Position numbers and translations under genes: made by a program. From positions 214,876 to 278,875 of the forward strand of contig WIDE01000039.1 of the NCBI GenBank assembly GCA_015039315.1: 64,000 bases of DNA, written 5' to 3'. The notes beneath the pieces are model-generated. The model had not been told where the DNA came from and searched no databases. It was given only the letters and a program-made list of their open reading frames with translations. Source of the DNA: Clavulina sp. PMI_390. Lineage: Eukaryota > Basidiomycota > Agaricomycetes > Cantharellales > Hydnaceae. Position 1 is the stretch's first letter; every line of letters starts with the position of its first letter. This document shows, piece after piece, positions 35,179 through 47,106 of the stretch.

Positions 35179-37715
35179 ATGGCGACCAAAAGCCTCAAAG
35201 CGATTGCGCCTGTGCCAACATCGGCAGACTTCCTTGACATCGTCCTCTCCAAAACTCAACGGAAAACCCCTACCGTCTGTCTTTTCCGCACATATTCTGA
35301 GCAAAACCTCGTCCTCATGTAATGATATAGGTCATCCATAAAAACTTCAAAATAAGCCGAATTCGTAATTTCTATATGCGAAAGGTCAAATTCACTCAGG
35401 AGGCATTTGATGAAAAGCTTAATGCCATCCTCCAAGATTTCCCCATCCTCGATGTATGTCCGATCTCCTCGTGTACCACCAAGGATTTGACTGAATCTGT
35501 ATATTCCATAGAACCTCCACCCTTTTATGTCCTCCCTCCTCAACGTACTTTATGACAAGAATCACTATAAGCTTGCTCTTGGCCAAATCAATACCGCTCG
35601 ACATCTCATCGACCAAGTTGGGAAGGATTACGTCCGGCTCCTCAAGTTCGGAGACAGCTTATACCGATGCAAGCAGCTCAAAAGGGCCGCCCTAGGCCGG
35701 TTAGTCCCTTTTATATTGTCTTAAAACTGTTATCATGACATCTCCCAATAGAATGGCGACGGTCATGAGGCGACAAAAAGATCCCCTGGCATACCTCGAG
35801 CAAGTCCGCCAGCATCTCGCTCGTCTCCCTTCAATAGATCCGAACACCCGCACCCTCCTCATCTGTGGATATCCCAATGTCGGCAAATCCTCGTTTATGA
35901 ACAAGGTCACCCGCGCCGATGTCGATGTCCAACCCTACGCATTCACCACCAAGTCTCTCTTCGTGGGCCATCTTGACTACAAGTATCTGAGATGGCAGGT
36001 TATCGATACCCCTGGGATATTAGACCATCCACTCGAGGAAATGAATACGATAGAGATGCAGAGCATCACGGCCATGGCACATCTTCGCAGTGCTATCCTG
36101 TATTTCATGGATCTCAGCGAACAGTGCGGGTACACCGTAGAGGCTCAGGTGCGTATTTCTCCACTGAATCAACCCATACACAATTCGGGCGCCCGATACT
36201 GTCGGCTTATCTACCGTTCTGCAGTGCAAACTCTTCCACTCCATCAAACCTCTCTTTTCCAACAAGCCCACTCTCATTGTCTTCAACAAGACCGATGTCA
36301 GGCGTCTTGATGATCTCCCCGTGGAAACGCGTGCCATCGTTGACGAGATCTTGACACAAGAAGATGTTACCGCTGTACACGTCTCATGTTATTCGGATGA
36401 GGGTGTCACGGACGTCAAGACGACAGCATGCGAGAAACTTCTCGCACACCGCGTTGAGGCTAAACTTAAGGGTACCAAAATTAACTCAGTTCTGAACAGG
36501 ATACATGTTGCACAGCCCAAGCCGCGTGACGATGTAGTCCGGGAACCATTCATTCCTGATGCCGTCAAGGCGAGAAGGAAGTACGACCCCGAAGATCCGA
36601 TGAGACGCAAACTGGAGCGTGACTTGGAGACGGAGGGTGGTGGCGCAGGAGTTTACAACATCGATACAAAGAGTGAGTGTCCCTTACCTCGCTTGTTTTC
36701 TCTTGATGATTAATGCCATATCCTTCGTTTCCATCAGAGAACTACCTCCTCGCAAACGACGAATGGAAGTACGATGTTATTCCCGAAATTATGGACGGCA
36801 AAAACGTTGCGGATTTCGTCGACCCTGATATTCTCGAGAAACTCGAAGCACTCGAGCGAGAGGAGGAGAAGCTTGAAGCAGACGGTTTCTACGACGATGA
36901 TGAAGAGATTGTAAGCCCTTTATCCCTGGAAACACGCTCTATCTAATCAATCTTAACCCATCCAGATCGATTCTGACGAAGAAGCCTTCCTCGCTGAAGA
37001 AGAGGCCAATGCTAGCACGAAGCATGCTTCAGAGCGCAAAAAGATGTTCAAAAATCGCCCCGTGATGCCCCGTACCGCGACAGCAGGGCAACGGACAACA
37101 TCGGACATGACGGCTGCCCTGGCAAAGGCTGGGTATGACACTACGAAGCTGGAGGCACACGTGATCCGAGCTAAAGCGCTGGGGGCGGAGGCCCGTAAGC
37201 GGAAGAGGGATGAGAGAATGGATGTAGACGAAGATGGTGAGGGAGTAGGAGACGAAGATGGAAGCTGGGAGGACGACGGAATGGATGTGGATGGAGACGA
37301 GCTCGAAAGAACACCGCCCAAGCGTGTGAAGGGTAACTCGGGCGGCGTGATGGCGAGGAGCAAGCTTCCACAGACGAATCGGCAGCTTGCTGGGTTCAAA
37401 AACGCTGAGGTATATCCATTTGTCTCTTCGTCCCGCGAAGCATGTCTGATTTCTCATCTCTCTTTCGTCCCTGATAATGACGTTTAGCAAGCAAGCAAGG
37501 CCGTCAAGCTCCGCAACCTTGGTCAACGAGAGCGCAACTACAATGCACGAGCAGGCGAGGCAGATCGTGCTATCACTACCAAAATGGTACGTCGTTCCAT
37601 ATCTCGCGGGGACTCACAGCATTTACTCATTCAAATTCGTTTCCTTTCATGCTATTCATAGCCAAAACACTTATTCGCTGGGAAGCGGAAGGGAGGCAAG
37701 ACAGATCGGCGATAA
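35179..37715 (+). CDS. NOG1: Nucleolar GTP-binding protein 1 (NOG1)
   Basis: Essential GTPase of 60S ribosome assembly. Eight or more exons. The N-terminal helical domain ([80 protein letters not shown]) is followed by the G domain: [11 protein letters not shown] (G1), [11 protein letters not shown] (G2), [14 protein letters not shown] (G3), VFNKTDV (G4). The C-terminal half has the family signatures [17 protein letters not shown] and [12 protein letters not shown], an acidic region, a Lys/Arg-rich part and the basic end [16 protein letters not shown] before the stop at 37713-37715. All GTP-binding motifs are intact. Confidence 0.95.
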
Positions 37716-38500
37716 GCGCGATGGACTTATTTATTTCAGTTCCTCGTTACGTACCATTACATCCAGGCTCGCTATTCTGGTCGATGCCCATGCTTTCTCA
37801 CGAACTCCTTTGCCTTTGCCTTTGGTGTTTTGTGCCTTCCTGTGATCACTGATAAAACAAGCATTTTCATCCTAACTGTACGCGGCTCTGTTGAAGTGCT
37901 GTTTGGTGATGACATATGTATACGGGTCGAAAGAGCAAGAAGTGAACTGAAGACCATTTAATCAGCCTCAAAAGTACGAGGGTGGAACGATAGCTTTTCA
38001 GTCTATATTGACATGGATTGCGTCCTGAGTACATACATGTATTAGCCAATAAATCGCTCTGAATTGCCGGAGAAATGCATTTCGGTTTGCTACGTTGGGA
38101 GTGACTTTGACGAGGAAGCTCTGATCAAGAGCAGCAAGGAAACGATGTACAAAATGCTTGACAGTATTTTAGTCATACATATATAATCAACCCATATACG
38201 TTTCTCGAGGCCGACCTAATATCTCATCCTCGATCAAATCGAGGCAGCCACCAAGCGAATTTCGCCACGAAGGCGCGTGGTTCGCGCCGCGTGAGTCGTG
38301 ACGAGTCCAGAATTCCCACATTTGATGAGCACAACACCCGTCCCCGCTCAGTTACCAAAGCCGAGCGCTACTTTGAGTCTACAATTTAGAGTACAGCCTC
38401 AACACATACTATGTATATCGGTCGCCTTTGCCACAATCCCTAACGCTTTCTAGCCTACTCCATAGCACGTAGAAAGGATTAGGGCACAACTGCGTCCGTA
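37716..38500. other. Intergenic region
   Basis: 3' flank of NOG1 and 5' flank of the following small gene. AT-rich with a tatataat stretch at about 38178. A G/C-rich imperfect palindrome lies at about 38265-38300. No gene is supported. Confidence 0.4.
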
Positions 38501-39473
38501 ATGCCTGTTGACATGGTCCTCCTCACTTCTTCAAGTTCTGAGCAACAAGAAGGCCTCCCACCTGTTCCTATCGTAGACTTGAAGCCTATAGACGAAAATA
38601 GTAGGTTCGCAGGAATCTAGGCTACACTTTCTGCTGATTCACAACAACTAGAGCTAGCCTCTTCCTTTTTCGCGGGTTCGCTTGCAACCTCCTCTTTCGT
38701 GTTCAACGCGGTAGACGGTCCCCGCCGGTGGGCCAAAGAAACTGGTTTCGTGAGCTCAGGCCGTTTTTTCGGCCTCCTCGAGATCTCTGTTATCCTCATC
38801 TGATGTTCCATGGTGGTCCAGCTCTGGGGATTCCTGGTGATTGGGGGTGTGGTTGTGGCAATCCTCTGTAAGATTCCAAAGGCAACGACCGCCCAGAATC
38901 AAACCATCTAAACCGTTGGGAACGTGATCATTCTCTTCTCGTCTTAGTGGTCCTCGACATGTATCGAATGCTGTGCAACTATCTTGATGCCCTCACGGCT
39001 ACGGAATCGAAGCAGGCCACGATGGCAATGCGGCGGAGACGTGCTGTTCTCATGTAGTGACTCTCCATCACCCTCTGCTCCAAACCAGCGGTCGATTTGT
39101 TTGCTTCCTCCGTAGGATGTTGCTGACGCCTATGATCTGGGTAATCGGTGAGTGCTTTTGTTTGTTTCTCTTACTCCAAGTGTCATGGTATTGTACATTT
39201 TTCGACTCTGACATCCGTTTGCAGCAAATTTTTGGCTCCTCCCAGTCGTATTCAGCGTTTTACCACAAAACCCTCTCCATGAGATGCTAGAAAAATTCAA
39301 ACCATATGGTTATTCCGCTCTTTGGGCTGCTGGTAGGCTGTCATATTCTATCCTCAATTAGATTACCAACTAAGCTATGTTGATTTATAGGGGTGATGGC
39401 AAGCGTCGGAATGGCCCAATTTGCCATCTATCTTCGAGTCCAGAGGGGTAAAATCCGTCTGGAAGAGGCTTGA
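38501..39473 (+). CDS. Seven-exon small membrane protein, unknown
   Basis: Found by joining exons: 38501-38600, 38652-38749, 38822-38867, 38948-39053, 39116-39147, 39225-39332 and 39391-39473. All six introns (51-80 nt) have GT-AG ends and the phases match, giving exactly 190 codons and a stop at 39471-39473. The N-terminal 32 residues are polar. Hydrophobic segments are LWGFLVIGGVVVAILLVLDM, MLLTPMIWVIANFWLLPVVF and YSALWAAGVMASVGMAQFAI, with an Arg-rich loop (MRRRRAVLMM) and a basic end (LRVQRGKIRLEEA). The tail after the last helix and small size would suit an organelle membrane protein, but I do not recognise the family. Half of the exons are under 101 nt, so automatic ORF calling would miss it. 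Confidence 0.65.
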
Positions 39474-39674
39474 GAGGATGGAGAGTGGACCCGGCGGTAT
39501 AACATGCAATGAAATAACGGAGCTCCAATAGCCATAGTCCTGCTTCTGTAGATGAGCGTTCCATGTCTACGAATGGGGTCCACCGATTCCTCTAGAGAAA
39601 TAACCCCCGTTAAAGGGCTATAAAAAGGAAGGACTGAAGGTCTATAGAGTGAAGGGTGACGCCCAGGCTTGAAG

Positions 39675-40236
39675 TACTGTACTGGAACGACCATAAGTTC
39701 AGTCACGGGTCACAGACCCCAATGAACCGAACTTAGCAGCATGGTCACTGGTCACAATGGGGAGCTAAGCGGGGCGCTTATTAAATATTTGAAATCTCTA
39801 AAAATCCGAAGCAAATTCCCATAAAACCTAGAAAACCTTCTGAAATGCTGGGAATAGTGTAAAAGACCGGAGCGCGGCGCAGTGAGCTATCAGATGTCTT
39901 GTGAACAGTTACGCTCAACGTGGTGAGTCACTCGTCCGATCTTATTTGGCAAATCGTGATGCAGATCCTTATCGTCAATTGTTGGAGAAAACGAAACCGA
40001 GTTAATGGATGGCGGAAAAGACGTTTCTTAGAGTATATAGGGGCTCCATGACGGGTTTGGTGCAGCTCCTGGCCCAGGAACTGGTGTATCTAATGCCTAT
40101 CCTTCCTCCCCGTGGGCGTTTTCTGACGATGGGTCACAGGTCACAGATGGCCATGAACCAATGAACTATCGGCCATTTGGTCGTGAACCGGGTCACAGGT
40201 CACAACCCCAGAACCTATGGTCGTTCCAGTACAGTA
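39675..40236. mobile_element. MITE-like element with 26-bp terminal inverted repeats
   Basis: The sequence tactgtactggaacgaccat at 39675 continues to 39700 and returns inverted at 40211-40236 with one mismatch in 26 bp. If the outermost TA on each side is the target-site duplication, this is a 558-bp non-autonomous Tc1/mariner-type element. It has no coding capacity. Inside, the motif gggtcacaggtcaca occurs at 40131 and 40190, with variants at 39706 (acgggtcacag) and 39743 (tcactggtcac). Confidence 0.6.
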
Positions 40237-41711
40237 GCTAGCAAGACCCATGCGGTCAATGACCTATAAAGAGGAGGGACTACGGAGCCATAGTGTTGGA
40301 GGTGGTAAGCACGCTTCAAGCAGCGACGAGTCCTGCGCATTCCTGTGAGGTACGTTGCGGTTGCTGAAGTGGCAACAAAACTGGTCAAGGACTGCCTGGT
40401 TTGGTCAGGTTGTTATCAGATCTCTTGAGAGAGAAGAATCTGTCCTTTGCCCTATCATTGAAGCGATATTCTAATCTACTAGTATTTAGCCTAATGATGT
40501 GGGCTTGAGGCAGCAAATCGAGCCCGAGGATGGGTGTTTGAAACAAGTATCATTGAGCCTCATTAGACACCTAAGCTCAATCATATGAGGATATAAACCA
40601 GAGCTCACGGGCCAAGAGCAGAATTGATTTTGGACGTGAAGGGTCCTATCTAGTCTTGTCAAGTATGAAAATTTCCAGCAGGCTAAACAAACGCTTTATA
40701 GTGTAGAATAATCTGAGCAGTGCTTTTACTTCAAGGGAAAATCCAGGTGGAACGAGGCTAAACATTGAACTAATGGTGCCGCGGAGGAGATGGTGTGATG
40801 TTGTGCTCCGCAGATTGCAGTTGGAGTGGTATTTCAGATTTGCTCCTCCAGCTCCTGGCGCTTCTCCACCCAGTAAGGAGCTTGGCAGGTTGATCGCAAT
40901 TCTCCTCGTTAGCAACTGATTCAGAGCGATCGTGTGAGCTTTACGCAGGCGTGGGTTGGCCATGACCAGTCAGTGAGAGCCAAGGTGGATCAACCTGCGA
41001 ACGCACGACCAAATTGTATCCATGCATATGCATAGTGGACAGATAAGGGGATTTTTTTTTAGTGAGCCGAAGAAGACAAAAGTGCCAGTTGTCGGTCATG
41101 TGTACCAATTGAGTCAAGTCTAGACCTCTTGGTGTCACTGTCGAGCGAGTCATCCCTGGCAGCGCAGCGGCAACGTGGCCTAAATAAAAATGTTCGAGGA
41201 CGCGGCGAGTGGATGGTTACTGGCTTCCTCGTGCTCGTGATATCGCGTCAGTGTTGATATTGGTAATAATAATATCGTTCTGTATGTATGTGTGGGGGGT
41301 GGATCAAGTTATCAAGTGGGCCATCAGTTGCATCACAACGAGATGGTTGTCGTGTGGATGGCGGGAGATGCCGGGCTGCGAGGCCCGCCCTTTCTCCTCT
41401 TCTTCAGCCTCCCACCGTCTCGTGTGGTCTCTTCTTTCCCCCTTGTCTCGTCCCCCCTCCTCTCTTCCCCTTCGCTCTCTCTCTGTCTCTCTCCTCTTAT
41501 CTCTTCTACATTCTGCAACTACATCCACATTAATTTCTCTATTTCTTACATTTGTCAGTTCCGTTCTGTGCTCTCTTTCCCCTTTGTTCCATGCGCGCTT
41601 GCCCTGCTCACTGACCACAACTCGTACAGCTCACCTTCTTCAAGCGTTCTTGGCCTCCTGCCTCTTTTCTTCTCGACCCTTGCTGTCTACTCGCCTCGAT
41701 CGTCTGCATCC
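40237..41711. other. Intergenic region with CT-rich leader
   Basis: 40237-41160 holds no supported gene. 41390-41711 is strongly pyrimidine-rich on the plus strand, typical of a long basidiomycete 5' leader, and leads into the ATG at 41712. Long frames on the minus strand across it are composition artefacts (Arg/Glu/Gly repeats). Confidence 0.5.
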
Positions 41712-43216
41712 ATGTCTAGCAACCGTGCCTCGCTCCTCTCTGGCCTTCGCACCGGAGGCCCAAGATCCATCTCTTCTGGAAACTACGTGCCCCAGACCGC
41801 TGCTCCCGGCGCCCAGTTCGCCCTTCCTTCTGCTCAATACCACTCTTCCATCGCATATGACCACGAGGTTGGATCATATGCCGATGCCCCTGGCGTTCCC
41901 ATGACGGCGCCTGCCCAAGACGCCACGTTGGCCAACCTTCAGCAACAGCAGCAGGCTCAACTCCTGCTCCTCCAAGCCCAGGCGCTACAGAATTCTGTCA
42001 TGCCCAACTCCGCCGCTTTTGGCTACCAGCAGTCTGGCATGACCATGGAGCAACAACAGGCACTTCAGCTCCAGTTTGAAGTCTACAAGATGCAGGTATG
42101 CAGCCCATTTGCCTAAGCTGAGGAACCTGTTTCCTAACGCAAGAATCAACTAACAACCATCTCGACGTTGTGTAGGCTATGCACCAGCAGCAACAGCAAC
42201 TCCAGGCACAAGTCCTGCAGGAGGTTCAGAGACAAATGATCCTCCAGCAAACCGTCCAGCAGGCACCCCGCCGTCGTCCTTCTGAACCGATGACTGCAAG
42301 CCCTTACACCTCGTCATTCTCTATGGGCCCCAAGGGCCGCGCCGTTTCCGGTGCTGCGGATGGATCCATGACTGCCGGCCTCGACGGTCGCTTTCCTGCT
42401 TCCTCCAAGCTCAACCCCAATGCTGCCTCGTTCCAAATCCCTGGCACTGAAGCTCCCGCTAATGTTAGCAACAACGCCACCGCGTCAGCGAACTGGCGTA
42501 CCGCTGAGCGCGTACAGCCCCCCATGCCAGCCACGCCTGGCTTCAATGGGGTACTGAGCGGTGGCACTTCATTGGGCGTCACTGGATCACCCGCTGCACC
42601 ATCGCCAGCCAAGCACAATCTTGCTACTTCATGGCGTCGCCCTTCTGTCCCCGTGAAGCCTATCGCCGAGCGCGATGACTCGAGGACTCCGTCCCCATCG
42701 CAGTCAGTCGCTTCCTCGCCTCCCCCGACGGTGTTCGTATCCACACCAGAGGAGACCAGCCCAACGACGTCCCGCAGCGTCTCTCCCCCCATGCAGGCTC
42801 CTGCGGTGATCGGGGCCAGGCCCAAACCCTTACTTCAGTTGAGCAGTGCCGCTATCCGGGAGAGGTCGTTCGATTTGGACAATGGCTTGCCCCTCAGCCC
42901 TACGTCTCCCACTGGATCTTCGGGCCAGTCCCCCGCGCGTGAGGAAGCTGCTCGCCGTCTCTACGAAGGCTTGGGCATCGGGCGTCCCATTGCAGCCGTC
43001 GCAGCGCCCACTCCCGCTCAGGCTCCCGAAGCGCCCCGTCAGGTCTCACAAGTCACGCGCCAGCCGCTCGGGCCCCCGTGCGAGGTGGAGTCTCTCGGCG
43101 ATCGCAACTTTGCGAGCCGCTCCGAGGCTGCGCGCATGCGCAAGATGAACTTGAACGTGTTAGCAGGCGCGCGCAACCGCCGCATGTCAGCGATGATTGA
43201 GGTAGAAGCCTACTGA
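41712..43216 (+). CDS. Gln-rich, Ser/Pro-rich low-complexity protein, unknown
   Basis: Two exons, 41712-42095 and 42176-43216, give 474 aa. The protein starts MSSNRASLLSGLRTGGPRS, has two Gln-rich stretches flanking the intron (QQQQQAQLLLLQAQALQ; MHQQQQQLQAQVLQEVQRQM) likely to form a coiled coil, then a long Ser/Pro/Ala region with SP/TP phosphorylation-like sites, and ends in a distinct conserved-looking block (FASRSEAARMRKMNLNVL, then GARNRRMSAMIEVEAY). No membrane or signal sequence. The composition is that of a transcription co-regulator or RNA-binding cofactor, but no domain proves it. The ATG at 41712 follows the CT-rich leader. Confidence 0.8.
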
Positions 43217-44095
43217 GCAAGCTGCTGCTTCTCGAGTCCAAGCAGTTGGCGAGGAGTGTTGTTGAAGATTATGAGACACGATGAGCCATGGCGAGAGAGA
43301 GTATTTCGTCGGATGTTGACGTCTATCTCGCATCGTCCATCTGTCGTTTCTTTGATTTCGAGAGAGAGCCTCACCCCACTATTTCACCCATAAACATAAA
43401 CCCACACATATCAGAGACTCTGTGTCTCGCGACTTTACACCTTTTTCTCCCGCGCACTGCATTGCAGCAGACAGAACCACTGGGGATCAGGTTCATCCCC
43501 ACCCCCTCCCACAACGTGCCAGTCACGGCCCATATATCACCATACTTTTTCACATTCTGCATCCTGTATATCTGTGTGCCTCTCGGACGGACTTTTCCAG
43601 TAGTAACACTTGTGCTCCGTCATTACTTTCATTTCGACCCATTCCTTTTCCCTTTTTTTTCACTTTGCTCGGCTTTGCTGTAGCCCTCTTTTGTATCTCC
43701 AACGCTCTCAAACTACCCACATATCATCATATGTTCTTTCTCAGCTGTTTTCCTTTGGTCACTTGGCGTCGTTTCCCAATCTGATTCTATTAAGATGTAT
43801 GTCACTCCAGCGCGATTGAGATGTCTCATGTGCGTCCCTAGCAAGCTGGTTGTATGGAATGTTTCATCCTGCGTGAATAATCGCTTGTGCTGTGGATGCA
43901 TTTGTTCATAGGTTTCAAGATGGTAGCAAGACATTATGCGGGCGCGATTGCACCAGCGGGGATAATAGGTAGGAACGCTGGATTGTTGAACTAATACTAA
44001 GGACGGATATCCATCGTGGTCGGTTCACTCAGCAGTTTTAGAGTCAGGCTTCTTGAATGAATAGGTTCAGAAAGGAGAGGGGAAAGCGTCCGGCG
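43217..44095. other. Convergent intergenic space
   Basis: 3' flanks of the Gln-rich gene (+) and PAB2 (-). The 43540-43700 part is T-rich. No gene is supported. Confidence 0.45.
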
Positions 44096-45194
44096 CTAGT
44101 ATCCACGACCACGCCCACTACGGACAAAGTGAGTACAATGCGATGGGTTCATTAGGAGAAGCAAAATCTCGATAAATTTAGGAGAACGTACCGGCCGCGC
44201 CCTCGATATGGCGCATAGTGGTTGCCACCACCACGATAACCGCCGCGATAACCGCCCCTCCCTCGACCCCGCCCACGGAGCATGAATGAGGGGATATTGG
44301 TACGCTTCTCAGTGACCTAGTGGAGTCGGAGAGGTCGGATTAACATGGAGATACTATTATTGAACGAGAACACGTAGACAGACCTTGATCAAGCGCCCTC
44401 GAAAAAGCGACTCGTTCAGGACCATAGCATGTTGGACAAAGAGAGGATCCGAGAATTCGACATAGGCAAAGCTAGCGTGAGCAAGTGATTGTTAGGTATG
44501 AGCAACTCATTCGGGAAACCGGCTTGTGTGAATCGCACTTACCCTTTGGGATGCCCAGTAAACTTGTCGCAAAGGATGGTCACTCGGTTGATAGAGCCGC
44601 AGCTTTGGAAGTGGGCCTGTATCTCCTCAGGAGTAGCGGCATAGTCCACCTGAGTAGGGTCCGTTTATAGTGGCACATCAGGCAAAAATAGGAAAGTCCA
44701 AGACATGCAACATGACATGGTTAAGTGGTGACATATCCGAGTCAGCGACGTCCAAACCATCAGCAGGAATACGGACTCACGTTCCCAACGTATATGCTCC
44801 GAGCGTCAACGAGAGCAGGGTCTTCCTCCATGTTCTCATCCTCATTCACGTCACCAGTTGGCGCTCCTCTCGGAGTTGCAGAGGAAGCAGGCTCATCTCG
44901 AGCAGCGTTGTTGTTCTCTGCCTCTTCCGTAAAATCCCTCAGTTTCTGAGCCTCCTCTTCCATTTCCTAGAAATCAATCCATGGCATGAATATTCAATTG
45001 GAATGCACGTCAACTTTTTGGAACTGCTCACGTACCTTCACCCGGCGGCGCATGAGCTCGATGTCCTCCTGTGCATGTGAAGGGGCGAATTGCCAACTCA
45101 GTACCAATTTTAAGACACTTAATGATGCTGGCAACACAGAACTACTGACCTCATCTTCGACGACGGGCTCGGCAGGATTCTTTGGTGAGCTCAT
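44096..45194 (-). CDS. PAB2: Nuclear poly(A)-binding protein 2 (PABPN1/Pab2-like)
   Basis: The start [15 protein letters not shown] at 45194 leads into a coiled coil ([20 protein letters not shown]), an acidic linker and one [23 protein letters not shown] (RNP2 first), [20 protein letters not shown], then [20 protein letters not shown] (RNP1) and [17 protein letters not shown]. The C terminus is an Arg/Gly tail ([30 protein letters not shown]) ending GRGRGY at the stop at 44096-44098. Coiled coil, single RRM and RGG tail in this order define the family. It binds nuclear poly(A) tails and guides RNA processing and exosome decay. The RGG tail is a target of arginine methylation in relatives. 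About six exons; the last intron lies at about 44127-44187. Confidence 0.93.
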
Positions 45195-45260
45195 CTCCCT
45201 CTCGTTTGCTCAAGTCAGTCACGTGACAGACCGCGGGAATTGGCAGTGCAATATAGACTC
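45195..45260. promoter_or_regulatory. 66-bp bidirectional promoter PAB2 / COQ2 with E-box palindrome
   Basis: Only 66 bp lie between the ATGs. The space includes the perfect 10-bp palindrome GTCACGTGAC (45218-45227), a strong CACGTG-type bHLH site (Cbf1/USF class). It shares the CACGTGAC core with the 26-bp divergent promoter at 9.07 kb. Use by either gene is inferred. Confidence 0.55.
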
Positions 45261-47106
45261 ATGCTCTCTACTGCTTCACGCTCCTTTGGTCGAACCCACC
45301 GACACCATGCAGGTATTGGAACTGGCCGAATAAGGCCTCTGGTATTTGCTTTCCACACACGTGGTCACGGAAATTCTGCCGTGGCACGTAATAGCAAGGA
45401 GCCAACTGCTACTAGTGCTCCTGCTGCTGTTCAATCCACCTACTCTTCAGCCGCAAAGCTCTCTCCGCTACCCGCTAATGCGCCGTCTTGGCTTTCACAT
45501 GTCCCTCAGTCAGCAAAGCCTTATCTTATGCTGGCAAGGCTTGACAAACCCATTGGAACGTTGCTTCTTTATTACCCATGCAGTATGTATCGCACAACAT
45601 GAGCAATAAACCTTTCACTTCCGAACTATGTGCAAGAGGCTTCGATGATTGAAAACGTTTTCTCTTCTTCGGTCGTGCTTAGCCTGGGGCCTCTTGATGT
45701 CATCTTACGCCCTTCATTCCGCCCCTTTGGTCCCTCTCTGGTATTTGACACTCTTTGGGACGGGAGCGTTCATCATGCGGGGTGCGGGCTGCACAATCAA
45801 TGATCTGTGGGACCGCGACTTGGACCGTGCTGTGGGTTCGTACCAAAAACTCCCCTTCTGCTGTGCATCCATTCCTTGGCGCTACGTAAAAAAAAAAACT
45901 CTTCAAGATGACAACGTTGACCAATTGTTTTATGCTGCGCGTTTCCCAATTTCACAGCTCGTACGAGAGACAGGCCGCTAGCGAGTGGGGCCATAACCCC
46001 GGGCCAAGCGATCGCCTTTCTTGGCGGCCAGTTGACACTTGGGCTTGGGGTCTTGACACAACTCAACTGGTATAGGTACGTTTTGGCGAGGCTTTTGTTT
46101 ATTTTGATTTGGAGACCGCTGTTCTTTGTCTGATCGCCTTTTGGGACCGTGTGATGGGAAACTGCACCGCGGATTTCCGAACATGGTGTTTTGTTTGCAT
46201 AGCATTTGGCTGGGAGCGTCGTCATTATCGCTAGTCGGAATTTATCCTTTAATGAAACGGGTCACCTATTGGCCGCAGTTCGTCCTCGGTGCGTGGCTGG
46301 CTTAATGTCTCAATACCACGGGGACGTCCGTGTGAGAGAGTCCTCGGACACATGGGCGCGCCCCATGGTCGTAATGTAGTGGCCGAAATGGTGCTGATAC
46401 ATCCCGATTGCCTCGTATCAACGAATGTTCTAGGCCTTGCGTTCAACTGGGGCACACTGCTGGGCTGGTCAGCTTTGGCCGGCGTCGTCAATTGGCAGGT
46501 GTGCCTTCCCCTATACGCCGGCAGTATTTGCTGGACGATCGTCTATGATACAATTTACGCCCATCAGGTAAGCATGGTGGTAGTTGTCATCATCAGCACC
46601 ATCATCATATGAGTCGCCGCCGCCATTTGTGTGTCGAGCGCTACCTTTCGGCAACCCACGTTAATGTCTCTCGCTACATCTCGCCCTCTGTTCTTCCCTT
46701 TTGCTTCCTTTGCTGCTTTCATTTTGATGATTGTTGTTCTCCAACTGAAACTGACCAGCCGCTCCTCTCTCCCTCTTCGCCGGGTCGGTAGGATAAGGCC
46801 GACGATGGGCCAGCTGGGATCCGTTCGACGGCGCTACTCTTTGGGGATCAGACGCGTCCTATTCTGACGGGCTTCTCAGCGGCCTCGATGAGCTTGTTGA
46901 GCTACGCGGGGTATCTGAATGGTCAGGGGCTTCTTTTCCACGCTGCTGTCGGGGCTTCGGCGGTTGAGATGCTCAGGATTGTTTGGAGCACTGATTATGA
47001 AAGTCGAGAGAGTTGCTGGAAGGGGTTTGTCGGCTGTGGACGGGCAGGGCTCCTCGTCTCGCTTGGATTAGGGGTCGATTATGGGATATCCAAGTTTTCC
47101 GAGTGA
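45261..47106 (+). CDS. COQ2: 4-hydroxybenzoate polyprenyltransferase (COQ2)
   Basis: UbiA-family enzyme that attaches the polyprenyl tail to 4-hydroxybenzoate in ubiquinone synthesis, in the mitochondrial inner membrane. The N terminus [20 protein letters not shown] is a presequence. [17 protein letters not shown] begins the membrane core. Both Asp-rich prenyl-diphosphate/Mg sites are present: [20 protein letters not shown] (joined over an intron at about 45833-45960) and [13 protein letters not shown] (over the intron at 46568-46793). Hydrophobic segments continue ([50 protein letters not shown]), ending DYGISKFSE. All catalytic motifs are intact. Confidence 0.95.

Noticed and set aside
41304..41618. 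Minus-strand frame of Arg/Glu/Gly repeats
   Set aside because: Composition artefact of the CT-rich leader of the Gln-rich gene.
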